NCBI GenBank assembly: GCA_032622095.1
Contig: CP136066.1
Span: 202,452,978 to 202,516,977, forward strand
Origin: Siphonodentalium dalli
Taxonomy: Eukaryota > Mollusca > Scaphopoda > Gadilida > Siphonodentaliidae
Reading direction: 5' to 3'
DNA length: 64,000 nt
The notes below the pieces were generated by a model, which was not told the DNA's origin, made no database searches, and worked only from the letters and a program-made list of their open reading frames with translations. The position numbers and the translations under genes are program-made. The first letter of the stretch is position 1. Every line of letters starts with the position of its first letter. This document shows positions 22,385 through 36,139 of this stretch, one piece after another.

Positions 22385-24780
22385 TACCGTTTTGTCAGTG
22401 ACTGTTATTGTAATATTGGTAATACATTGCGTCATATCGTTTTGTCAGTGAACATTATTGTAATATTGATAATACGTTGCGTCATACCGTTTTGTTCAGT
22501 AACCGTTAATATATTATTGATAATACATTGCGTCATACCGTTTCGCCAGTGACCGTTAATGTATTATTGATAATACGTAGCGTCATACCCTTTTGTCAGT
22601 GACCATTATTGTAATATTGATAATACGTTGCGTCATACAGTTTTGTCAGTAACCGTTAATGTATTATTGATAATACATTGCGTCATACCGTTTCGCCAGT
22701 GACCATCATTGTAATATTGATAATACGTTGCGTCATACCGTTTTTTTCAGTAACCGTTAATATATTATTGGTAATACATTGCGTCATACCGTTTCGCCAG
22801 TGACCGTTAATGTATTATTGATAATACGTAGCGTCATACCCTTTTGTCAGTGACCATTATTGTAATATTGATAATACGTTGCGTCATATCGTTTTGTCAG
22901 TAACCGTTAATGTATTTGTAATACATTGCGTCATACCGTTTTGTCAGTAACCGTTAATGTATTATTGATAATACATTGCGTCATACCGTTTCGCCAGTGA
23001 CCATTATTGTAATATTGATAATACGTTGCGTCATACCGTTTTGTCAGTAACCGTTAATGTATTGGTAATACATTGCGTCATACCGTTTTGTCAGTGACAA
23101 TTATTGTAATATTGGTAATACGTTGCGTCATACCGTTTTGTCAGTAACCGTTAATGTATTGGTAATACATTGCGTCACACTGTTTTGACAGTAACCGTTA
23201 ATGTATTATTGGTAATACATTGCGTCATATCGTTTTGTCAGTGACCATTATAGTAATATTGATAATACGATGCGTCATACCGTTTTGTTCCGTAACCGTT
23301 AATGTATTATTGGTAATACATTGCGTCATACCGTTTCGCCAGTGACCGTTAATGTATTGTTGATAATACGTAGCGTCATACCCTTTTGTCAGTGACCATT
23401 ATTGTAATATTTATAATACGTTGCGTCATACCGTTTTGTCAGTAACCGTTAATGTATTGGTAATACATTGCGTCATACCGTTTTGTCAGTAACCGTTAAT
23501 GTATTATTGATAATACATTGCGTCATACCGTTTCGCCAGTGACCATTATTGTAATATTGATAATACGTTGCGTCATACCGTTTTGTCAGTAACCGTTAAT
23601 GTATTGGTAATACATTGCGTCATACCGTTTTGTCAGTGACAATTATTGTAATATTGGTAATACGTTGCGTCATACCGTTTTGTCAGTAACCGTTAATGTA
23701 TTGGTAATACATTGCGTCACACTGTTTTGACAGTAACCGTTAATGTATTATTGGTAATACATTGCGTCATATCGTTTTGTCAGTGACCATTATAGTAATA
23801 TTGATAATACGATGCGTCATACCGTTTTGTTCCGTAACCGTTAATGTATTATTGGTAATACATTGCGTCATACCGTTTCGCCAGTGACCGTTAATGTATT
23901 GTTGATAATACGTAGCGTCATACCCTTTTGTCAGTGACCATTATTGTAATATTTATAATACGTTGCGTCATACCGTTTTGTCAGTAACCGTTAATGTATT
24001 GGTAATACATTGCGTCATACCGTTTTGTCAGTAACCGTTAATGTATTATTGATAATACATTGCGTCATACCGTTTCGCCAGTGACCATTATTGTAATATT
24101 GATAATACGTTGCGTCATACCGTTTTGTCAGTAACCGTTAATGTATTATTGGTAATACATTGCGTCATACCGTTTTGTCTTTAACCGTTAGTGTATTGGT
24201 AATACATTGCGTCATACTGTTTTGACAGTAACCGTTAATGTATTATTGGTAATACATTGCGTCATACCGTTTCGCCAGTGACCATTATTGTAATATTGGT
24301 AATACATTGCGTCATACCGTTTTGTCAGTGACCATTATTGTAATATTGGTAATACATTGCGTCATACCGTTTTGTCAGTAACCATTAATGTATTATTGGT
24401 AATACGTTGCGTCATATCGTTTTGTAAGTGACCGTTATTCCAATATTGGTAATACGTTGTGTCAATCCGTTTTGTCAGTAACTGTTATTGTAATATTGGT
24501 AATACGTTGTGTCAATCCGTTTTGTCAGTAACTGTTGTTGTAATATTGGTAATACGTTGCGTCATACCGTTTTGTCAGTGACCATTATTTTAACATTGGT
24601 AATAACCATTATTGTAATATTGGTAATACGTTGCGTTAAACAGTTTTGTCAGTGAACATTATTGTAATATTGGTAATACGTCGTGTCAATCAGTTTTGTC
24701 AGTGACTGTTATTGTAATATTGGTAATACGTTGCGTCATACCGTTTCGTCAGTGACCGTTATTGTAATATTGGTAATATG
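22385..24780. repeat. ~50-bp satellite with 542-bp higher-order repeat
   Basis: About 48 monomers of 42-50 bp built on CCGTTTTGTCAGTRACCRTT, ATTGTAATATTGATAATACG and TTGCGTCATA. Deletion and substitution variants (TCGCCAGTGACC, ATGTATTGGTAATAC, CACTGTTTTGACAG) recur in a fixed order every 542 bp (22921, 23463, 24005), so a roughly 11-monomer block is tandemly repeated with near-identity. The array ends near 24780, just beyond the sulfatase stop codon at 24860 on the minus strand. Confidence 0.93.
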
Positions 24781-24859
24781 TTGCGTCAACAATTCGTAAC
24801 AATTGTCTGTCGTTCATTGTGCGATGGGTGTCTAATCAAAGCATTCATTTTCGGCACGT

Positions 24860-25194
24860 TCAAGTTTTCTCAACACAGTTGCAGAATGGGAAGGTTCCAC
24901 AGCACGGCTGTAGGCGTGGGTTCCATGCTAGTTTCGGCATTGTGTACTGGTTTGGAACCTCTTTAATAGTGCGGCGATGCTGAACCGTTTCCTCTTCCAT
25001 GAAAGCCACCACCTTCTGTAGCTCCCTGTTGTTTGAGTGGTCTTTGGGGTGTAATTCACTGGGATCCTCAGTGATATCAAACAGAAGTGGTGGGTCCTGT
25101 CTCCTGGCTAGGTAACAAGTACACTGGAACAAACACTGCTGCATGTTCTGCCAGTAATACGGGGTTTTATAAACAAGTTTCCATACCGTTGTTC
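24860..25194 (-). CDS. Sulfatase exon 5, C-terminus and stop
   Basis: 335-bp terminal coding exon. The acceptor follows a strong polypyrimidine run (TTTTTTTTTACCACAG|GA). It encodes [16 protein letters not shown], a Cys-rich CLFQCTCYL stretch, [17 protein letters not shown] (the usual C-terminal sulfatase block) and a final [15 protein letters not shown] before TGA at 24862-24860. About 80 bp beyond the stop the sequence enters the ~50-bp satellite, so the 3' UTR must be very short or run into satellite. Confidence 0.94.
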
Positions 25195-28100
25195 CTGTGG
25201 TAAAAAAAAAAGAAAATGAAAAAAGAAAACTAACGATTAAAGCCTCACAATGCGTTCATAATAAGAATATAGACAATAACTGACTGTTCTGAGTAGAGTA
25301 GCCTCTATTTTTTGTAGATAAACTCTGCACTTTCGAGCCCTCGAGAAAACCATGGCCTATATATATGCTGTGAAACAAACTTTGGTATACAGATGGCATG
25401 GTGTGCGATTTTTTTCTCTTCGAAGACAAAACTGAATGTTGTGACAATCGTGATCACTGTATGCACACGCGGCCGAACTTACACCATGATTCATCCCATT
25501 ACCTTATTCTGATTACGAAAATATTGTAATCATCTCCCGGGAAAGGTTTTTACTGAATTTCTGGTAGATTCATCGAATTGTTAAAATCGCCTTCAAAAAC
25601 AAAACAACCGATTTTAGAGGACCGTACTAATCCATAATACAAAATCTCGAATCGAATCATTGCATCAGTGGTATCGAGAGTGAAGATATAGATATCACTT
25701 GACTGAGTGGCCGTACCGGTATCAATTTGCTCACTTGGTAACGACGATAAGTGATCGTATATAATGTAAATATTATCCATAAATGGTTCAGATTCACATT
25801 TAACCAATTAAGTGCGCATTTGTTGTGTCCATCTGTGCTATAAAATAATGAAACAGTATCTTAAGCAATAATGAAGCCAATAAGCAATCACATTCACGCA
25901 GCCGAAGTTCGACATATATAATATATATGAAATTTTGCTACATCAGTTACACCAGTAGTGCAATGCTTCGGTGGTCTATATAGTATAGCTCAGCCTGTAA
26001 CACTGTTTGTGTTTGTGGTCTTTCGTTGGTATCAAAAGGTATCTTCGCGAAAAAGTTAAGGTGTCCGTTGAGAATGCAACTGGTGCCAATGATTCGATAC
26101 AATTCGAATCAGGACAGCCGATTACGAATGGAATAGTATCAGACGAATGATTCCGAATCGCATCGAATCGATTAATATAATGCCCAATTTAGCTCATGTT
26201 TCATCATTTCTCAGCCAAAATGATACAATTTGATGTAAATTAGTCTAATATAATTATTGATATGTCAAAGTTATGTGCAACGAATTTTCGAAAACTATCA
26301 TAGTAGTGTGAAATTTCTATGTATTGTGTTCCATTTTAACTGGTACCAAGGATTCACCCATGTATGTTTCTTGAGAGGGACTTCAAGTGATTCAACCATG
26401 TATGTTTCTTGAAGGGGAGGTCAAGGATTCACCCATGTATGTTTCTTGAGGGGGAGTTCAAGGATTCACCCATGTATGTTTCTTGAGGGGGAGTTCAAGG
26501 ATTCACCCATGTATGTTTCTTGAGAGGGAGTTCAAGGATTCACCCATGTATGTTTCTTGAGGGGGAGTTCAAGGATTCACCCATGTATGTTTTTTGAGAG
26601 GGCGTTCAAGAATTCACCCATGTCTGTTTCTTGAGGGGGAGTTCAAGGATTCACCCATGTATGTTTCTTGAGAGGGAGTTCAAGGATTCACCCATGTATG
26701 TTTCTTGAGGGGGAGTTCAAGGATTCACCCATGTATGTTTATTGAGGGGGTACCAAGGATTCACCCATGTATGTTTCTTGAGGGGGAGTTCAAGGATTCA
26801 CCCATATATGTTTCTTGAGGGGGAGTTCAAGGATTCACCCATGTATGTTTCTTGAGGGGGGAGTTCAAGTGATTCACCCATGTATGTTTCTTGAGGGGGA
26901 GTTCAAGTGATTCACCCATGTATGTTTCTTGAGGGGGAGTTCAAGTGATTCACCCATGTATGTTTCTTGAGGGGGAGTCCAAGGATTCACCCATGTATGT
27001 TTCTTGAAGGGGAGTTCAAGGATTCACCCATGTATGTTTCTTGAGGGGGAGTTCAAGGATTCACCCATGTATGTTTCTTGAGGGGGAGTTCAAGTGATTC
27101 ACCCATGTATGTTTCTTGAGGGGGAGTTCAAGTGATTCACCCATGTATGTTTCTTGAGGGGGAGTTCAAGTGATTCACACATGTATGTTTCTTGAGGGGG
27201 AGTTCAAGGATTCACCCATGTATGTTTCTTGAGGGGGAGTTCAAGTGATTCACCCATGTATGTTTCTTGAGGGGGAGTTCAAGTGATTCACCTATGTATG
27301 TTTCTTGAGGGGGAGTTCAAGTGATTCACCCATGTATGTTTCTTGAGGGGGAGTCCAAGGATTCACCCATGTATGTTTCTTGAGGGGGGAGTTCAAGGAT
27401 TCACCCATGTATGTTTCTTGAGGGGGAGTTCAAGGATTCACCCATGTATGTTTCTTGAGGGGGGGTTCAAGTGATTCACCCATGTATGTTTCTTGAGGGG
27501 GAGTTCAATGATTCACCCATGTATGTTTCTTGAGGGGGAGTTCAAGGATTCACCCATGTATGTTTCTTGATGGGGAGTTCAAGGATTCACCCATGTATGT
27601 TTCTTGAGGGGGAGTTCAAGGATTCACCCATGTATGTTTCTTGAGGGGGAGTCCAAGGATTCACCCATGTATGTTTCTTGAGGGGGAGTTCAAGGATTCA
27701 CCCATGTATGTTTCTTGAGGGGCAGTGCAAGGATTCACCCATGTATGTTTCTTGAGGGGGAGTTCAAGGATTCACCCGTGTATGTTTCTTGAGGGGGAGT
27801 TCAAGGATTCACCCATGTATGTTTCTTGAGGGGGAGTTCAAGTGATCAATTCGAATGGGGATTCCCATGCAAATCTCCACAGCAAAGTTCTATCTGAAGC
27901 ATTTGTCTGAGAACTAAAGCAGCTATTATTAAACATACATATATGTGACTCGCCATATCAAATCCAGTCGTAAGTCGGGAGTTTTTTACCATGTGCCAAT
28001 GAATTCTCTTATATATGCGAGTCGACCATAGGTCGCCTCGCATATATAAGAGAATTCATTGGCCTAACAATTTTTTATCATTTTTTTTAAATAAATGTTT

Positions 28101-31100
28101 CTTACAATTTTTAGGACATAAAAAAACATCCATTACCCTGCAGGGAGCCCCACACATATATAGAAGCATATAGAAGAGTGTCGTCTGATCATGTTAGTCT
28201 GGGGATCTGTATGGGTGAAATTATAAAACAAGAAAAAATTGTAAAAAATTGTTAGGCCAATGCATTCTCTTATATATGCGAGGCGACCTATGGTCGACTC
28301 GCATATATAAGAGAATGCATTGGCACAGGGTAAAAAAAATCCCGACTTACGACTGGATTTGATATGGTGGGTCACATATAGCAATTAACTGGCGACTAGA
28401 AAAACTTGTGAAAAATCAATATACAATTCGAAAAGAAATACACCAACAAATCGCAAGCCGACCTGCCAGATAAATATGTATTGTTTTCAATACCGCACAA
28501 AGTCATACCATTAATATTTGCAACTCTGTAACTTTTGCTGCGGAGATTTGCATGGAATGCTCATTCAAAATTGGTCATTTGACATCCTCCTTAATCCAGG
28601 ATCTAAGGGGTTGAGGTGACACTAAGTGCGAAAATATTATGGATATATTGCTGAATTGACTTTTCTTGAGTGGTGCATCAGTTTACACACGTTTTCAAAT
28701 CTTCGGCTGCTATTTGCGTACAACAAACTACAGCTTTGTATAGATTTAGGTTAAAATATCGATAGTCCAACTTAATAAGAATATTTCCAAAACTTAAATT
28801 GAAATCGTTTTGTGGTTTTACGCTTTTAGTGTGTGGAAATGTACACAATCCAATAATGAACTACCTTCCACATACCTTGGTCTGGCCTGTATCTCGCTGC
28901 ATGTATCTCATCACCACAATAATGAACCATAAACGTGTGTCTTGTTGTGTTCTCTCGCCCTGTTAGATGTGGGATCATATCTTTTCCGTCAATATATCGG
29001 TCACGTGGTACAGATGCACCAATGATGTTGGCTACAGTCGGAAGCACGTCCATGAATATCGACGGCTCAGCTGTAACCGTGTTTGGTGGAATCTTCCCAG
29101 GCCACTTGATTATCGTCGGAACCCGAATGCCACCGTCAACTGCACCATGTGTTTTGCCCCCTGGAAATTTGTCGTGTTAGTTTAAAGGTACTCAATCCGA
29201 TTAAGCGCCCCTAAATTACTATTTATTTGGCTTCGGGGGTAAAAAATATTTTATTCGAGTCGATGAACCCACCCTTCAAAGTTCAGAGTAATCAGATATC
29301 GATTTTTGAGTTTTGTGATTTTTTTTGAAATCTTGTCCAGTTCCACTCACTCAAACGGACAAATTACTGACAAATTGCGGGTGTAAGATGGATAACTCTA
29401 AAATCAAGTGGTTACTATTAACAATAGGTTCCTCAACTCGAATCAAATATGTTTTACCCCCGAAGCCAAAGAAATAGTAATTTAGGGGTGCTTAATCGGA
29501 TTGAGTATCTTTAAGGGGGAGAGATTGAATATACTTAAGTGACATTGAATTTTTTTATAAAACTAGGTTTGAAACAGTCCCTATAACCAGGGCACACATA
29601 TGAAGGCTGATTAAGATCTAAGCCCCATTTTTTTTCAACGAAAATAATGTGTTTGTATTTTTAGCTTTACTCGTTTGCATGTATTGTGTATGTTCGTATG
29701 TTATTTAATATTGCATGTATCTCTAGTCCAATGTATTACACATATCAGTACGATGTTGCATCTGAACATATCTGTTTTGTAATGTTTCTTTGAACCCCCA
29801 ATGTTTGTTCCATGCGTAAATAGTGTAAATAGTTGTCTCATGTCCTATGTAAAAAATGGCTGAGAATAAAGCATTTATTCATTCATTCAAAGGACGCACG
29901 GTTTGCTGAAATCCAGCCACAAATGGCAAGAGATTTACAAGAAAGAATATCTCGGGATCTATCAGGCTAAACATCTTGAGCAATTACTAAGAGACGTCAA
30001 AGACAATGGATTTGAATACATCTGATAGGTTGAAAATATTGGTATCTTTTTTGTCCCTTCAGTACCAAGAAAACTGCTAGAATAAAAAATAATTTCACAC
30101 AACACTCCAATCACCAACTAGCTTATTGTCTTGGCCCTATGAGAAAGGGTTAACTATTTTAACCTGAATTCAGATTGACTCCAGCTACATATTAGCACTA
30201 ACCCGGCTATCATGTTGATTATCTTCCGATAGCAAAGTGGGTTCAGAGGGAAGAATCCATAAACCTCGTGTTTCTCATATAAACTCAAAAGTACCACTAC
30301 TCGTGAATGCGAATATTCGAATTGTTTTCCTCCGGAAATATCTTGAGTGTCGTTCTCCTAGATTCACGGTGGGGAATCACGTGGTTTCGAGTTGATGAGT
30401 ATCACGCATTCAAAATGGTCGAGGCGATATAAAACGCGACCAATAGCGAGGAAAAAAGGTAATAAACTAAGATATGATATATTACATAGTATTTTGACTG
30501 CTCCCAGAAGATGCTATACTATTTTTTTACAAACAAGCTGATACCTCATTTATGTCCAAATTCACATTTGTTTGCTCTAACATTCTGACCAAAGTTGTCA
30601 GTCGAGGGATTTTCCAAGATGCATGGACTAAGAGACGTCCATGTATTCTACGCACCTCCGACAGGCAACTTTCGTCAGAATGTTATAGAAAACCACTAAG
30701 TATTTCTGAACAAATAAGGTATCAACTTGTTTCAAATACAAACCGGCATATGCTCGTAACAGTCAAACTGCTATGTTTTGTGTGAGTTCCTCGTAAATTA
30801 TGATTCTGTGCGTTTCCATCCTCGAAACCACGTGATTCCCCATCGTGAGATTGATGTTTTTTCAAACGCGAGAGTAATTTGATTTTGATTCTTTTGGACA
30901 TGTACAGGCACATATTACTACAATGGACGCCTGTCGAGTTAACCCTTTCATGGCGGGATCTGCGCTGGTGCAGCATTAAGAATTCTGCGGCAGTGCATTA
31001 TCTTGTATATGCTAGTCTCGCATATAAGATAATGTACTGCATGGCTTCAAGGTCAAGGTAAATAATGTTATCTAGAGTCCAATGGGAGACTCTCATATAT

Positions 31101-34100
31101 AAGAGAATGCATTGGCACTGGTTTTTAACAAAAATTCAGGAAGCTCCAATCATGGGAGGGTTAACCAACGTGGCGAGGAAGATCTAAACAAACAATTGAT
31201 TTAATTAAACATACCCATATATATTCCATTCCAGCCGCCATCACGCTCTCCATTGGCACCCATTTCCTCCAAATGACCTCCATTGTCAGACGAGAAATAC
31301 GAAAATGTGCTGTTTCCGAATCCACGATCGTCGAGTGCGTGTTGCACTTTCCCAACAGCCCAATCTAACTCCATGACGCCGTCACCATAGCGACCATGCT
31401 GCGATTTTCCTTTAAACATGTCACTAATACCCAAGTAAGTGTGGACCTGGTGCCAGGCAATGAAAAGTAAGAATGGCACCTTGTCTGCTGCCCTGTCATC
31501 TAAGAACTCGACAGCTTCGTTCACAAATCGTTGTGTGAGAGTTTCCAGAACTATAGGTTGCTCTACGACTTCATTGTTTCTTATGAGTAGATCGTTCAGC
31601 AAAACAATGTTTGATAGCACCACCACGATTGTTGTAATCGGGACAGCGAGAAAAACTATCCCAGCTATCATCACGTAAGCATTGATCGCACCATGCTTCC
31701 ATGACATGCACAGAGAGAAGCATATTATAACAACAACGCTCATTAATCGATACTGCCACAACGGAAATGCGGCGTCCACCAAGGTGTCTCCCTCAAACCC
31801 AAAGTCTTTTAAATTTGTCCATGGAATTCCGTAGTAATGATCGAACCCCTGATTCAATGGACTGTGTATATTATCTCCGAATGTATGTTTGTGCCATCCA
31901 AGATGCCATTTTCCTGAAAATCAAGATAATGCAAATTATGCAATACACATGCACATATGCAAATATAGAGGACTAGCAGGGTTACCCGGCGTTGCACAGG
32001 TTAATGCGATGTGAAACCCTCTGTGTGTTGTGGATATTTGTTGGGAATAGAAAATGCTCTTGCTTAAAGTGTTATACGTTTTCTCATAAATTGTATATTC
32101 AAATAGCATCACAAAACATGATTATTACAGTCATGGAATATAATTAGTGGCTCACCTTGTCAATTGTCATTCTGTTTATCGCGATTAATCCGTTCCACCA
32201 ATAATGAAGTATTTATGTATTTACAACTGCGTATACATTAGATGATACATGGACATCATGAACACATTAGTTCGATAAAAGATGATAATTGGGTTTTACA
32301 TATTCAAGTTGAGATGTATCAATCACTCTAGTGGGTTGGACTAAGATCTCGAGGACACCTGGCTATCATAACTCCATGAAGATACAGATGTTTCAAAGAA
32401 ATTTCCAGGTGCTACTCTGTTCATGGTGCTATATATTGGCTAAATATTCTCAGTTTAAACGAAATGTTGCTGCGCCTATATATCAACTATATGTGCCAGG
32501 CACAGAGCGAGATTTTGAGTTGTTTATGTCAGTCGATGAGTCTGTTCTAAAACCCTTGTCAGATGTCAGTATTGGGAGGATTCTGAAAAGTCTTGTGCTA
32601 CTAACTGCATTTTCTTGTATATCAGAAGAAACTATATTTGACTGCACACTGTGACCACTATTTATGAACAGGCCTTCCATATCTCTTGACAAATTGTAAC
32701 TTTTTTGTGGAAACTGTATTGAATGGAACAGACTCAATTTTGTTATAATATATATGCAATCCTCTGACGGTTCGATGTCTCTCAGTTTACACGAATATAT
32801 GTATATCTCTTCAATAGAATGATAAATATACATTTAATGCTTCTTCTACGTATCTCTTTTTGCTAGCTCATTGTGTGAATGCCCTGATTGCCATATAAAT
32901 ATGACAGGTAAGAAGATATAATCAAGTGACTTAAGTGGGTCACCATATGTCGGGATTGTGAAATGTGAACGCCCAAAACTACTTAAAATGGTATGGAGAT
33001 GGCCTGGGTGACTGTATATAACTTATACGTGGATATCGGCGAATAGCAATCTCATCAATGATAGTGCATATCCGCTCGCCATCCGTGACGCAAACGACAC
33101 CAAATGTGATTTAATTCATGGTATATTATTAAAGAAAAACGTGTATGAATTTGGTTGGAATTGGGGCCAAATATATTTGTATCAGCTTTTGCCTCTTTTG
33201 ACATATTTAAACCACGCCCATTAGACTCATGGATGCATGATATACTGGCGATGATTATATATAATTTTGGTCGTAATCAGCAACTAAATAAATTCTGAGA
33301 ATAATTATGACCCAACATCTCTCACCCAAACGACAGCAATTTGGCATCTTTAAATCACACGATGATATTCCTCATATCATAGAGAAGAATAATATATCAA
33401 TTTGGTGGAAATCTGGGCTAAAATAGTTTATTAAATCAATTGTTGATGCAACGCTGACTCGAACAACGCCATATTGCGAAGGTGATTATGTATTCGTTTG
33501 GTGGAAATCGGCGACAAAACTATTTCACCATATTTTTTTTATTTTGCCGACCTCCCTCTTTTCTTCCACTGACACCAACAGCGTCATTTTAGAAAAAATT
33601 TAACCCGCACCATTATCTTCCTTGTAAAAAGTTTCCTCTCTTAGAACGCCTTGGTGCCATGTCGATTGTACCGCGTGAAGTTATATATAGAACGCACACA
33701 GACACACAGAAAGACAGACAGACAGACAGACAGCACGATTTGATTTCTTGTATCATTTGAGAAGAATGTGTCTGAATTTGATGGTAATTGGTACTAAAAA
33801 TATTTTGTATCAGTTTTTGGTGACCCTCCCGTCCCTATTTCGGACTCAAGCTGCACACACTAAGACTCATTAGAGATTAGAGATGAATATATATGAAATT
33901 GGTGAAAATTGGTGAGTATACAAATTCGTATCAAATTTAAGGTCCCCATATTTCTCACCCATAGGGCACCTATTTGGTGTATCTAAACCACACGATAAGA
34001 TTCCTCGTATCACGGAGAAGAATATGTATCAATCTGGTGGAAATCGGCACTAAACATATACATATATTTTTTTGTGTCCCTCTCATCTCTATACACCACT

Positions 34101-35072
34101 GACTCTCGAATGGCTCCACTTGTGACATCCTTAAACCACACGATTACACTCCTGATATCATGGAGATGATTGTTTATAAGTTTGGTGATAATCGGCGACT
34201 AAACAATTTTTTTTATCAAATTTGGTGCCAATCCCTCCCCTCCCCATCTCTCACCCAAACAGCACCACTATAGCGTCTTTAAATCACACGATTAGATTCC
34301 TCGTATCACGGATAAGAACGTGTATCAATTTGGTGGAAATTGGCGCTAAAAAAATTGTGCATCAATTTTGGTGCCCCTGTCCCTTTCAATGCAACCCTGA
34401 CTCGAATGAGGCCACATTTGACAGATATAAGCCACACCATTAGACTCCTCATACCATGGGGATGACTTTGTATAAGAGTGGTGGCAATCGGCGACTAAAC
34501 CAATTATTATCAAATTTAGTGCCCACCCCTCCCAATCTCTCACCCAAAAGACAACAATTTGGCGTTGTTAAATCGCACAATTAGATTCCTTGTATCATGA
34601 AGAAGAATATATATCAATTTGGTGGAAATCGGCGTTAAAATTAGTTTTATCAATTTTGGTGCCCCTCTCCCCTTCCGTGCATCCCTGACTCGAACGACGC
34701 CACTTTTGACATATTTAAACCACACCGTTGGATTCTTCATATCATGTGGATGATTATATGTAAGTTTCATGGCAATCGGCGACAGAAAAAAATCTGCCCC
34801 TCCCCCTTCCGGGCACCCCTGACGCGAACGGCGCGACTTTTGCCATATTTAAACCACACCAGTAGATTCCTCATATTATGGGGATGATTATATATAAGTT
34901 TGGTGGCAATCAGCGACAATTTTTTTTCTGCCCCTCCCCCTTTTCTGCCCCTGACAACAACGGCGCCACTTTAGAAAATTCTAACCCCGACCATTATCTT
35001 TCTCGTAAAAAGCTACTCCTAGTAGACCCCTTTGGCATCATCTAGATGGTCCCCTGTGAATTTCTATAGAAC

Positions 35073-35107
<35 letters not shown>

Positions 35108-35337
35108 TTCGCAAATATAGATATAGATAACCAATTGTGAGACAGAATTATACCTTTGCGTCGTAACTAGCTACGCAATTAAGACCCTGGGTAAATTCGA
35201 GGATCAAGTAGCAATGAAAATGAATTGAAAAGAATTATTCAAACCATTTCGCCAACATGGGGATACATATGCCAATCTGTTTTGTTTCAATCTTACACAT
35301 TATCTATTATATATTTTGAAAGATCTGTGTATGTGTT

Positions 35338-35368
<31 letters not shown>

Positions 35369-36095
35369 TTGAAATCGATGGACTCGAAAACGACTAAGCC
35401 AATTTCGATGAAATTTGGTATTTGGATGTGTTTTCGGCCGGAGACGAACATAGGCATATTTATTTGTCCGTGCGAGGTCAACTTTTCACGTGCGGAGGTC
35501 AAATCTGTTTTTACGCCGTTTTTGCGCTAATATATTTCAGTTCGGTGCTCACAAATCGATTCGATATAGCGCGAATAATAAATTGCCAGTCATATAATTT
35601 GCACGGTTAGAATCTGTGGCGTGTCCTCTTTCCAACGATATATAATATGTATGTATCCGTTTTAGTTATCTGCCTCAATTATTAGGTACAAGTGGTCCGA
35701 TGCTTTTATCGGGATAAAATCAATGCGTAATTTCTATGACGTCGTCAGAGGTCATAAAGTTAGATTACGTTAACTCTCACCCTGCCGATGCATTTGACTG
35801 TGTCGCGTTAACTCATCACCGGCCGAGGTATCCGCAAATGACATTGGGCTATATATCTCGCAAACGGGTGTAGCTATCGACTTGAAATTTGGTATGTGAA
35901 TGTATCTTGCCCCGGATACGAATTTTATCGGGTCGCCGAGCACGTGCGACACCAGCTTCGCGCATGCGCAGACCAGATCTAGGAAACGGGTGGAGCTATC
36001 GACTTGAAATTTGGTTTTTGAATAGCCCGGACGAAGTCGGGTCACCTTCTAGTCTATTATATATTTTGAAAGATCTGTGTGTGTATGTGTTTGTT

Positions 36096-36139
<44 letters not shown>

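Noticed and set aside
31161..31759. ORFs in other frames across sulfatase exon 3
   Set aside because: Shadows of the sulfatase frame; the minus-strand frame with catalytic motifs is the real one.
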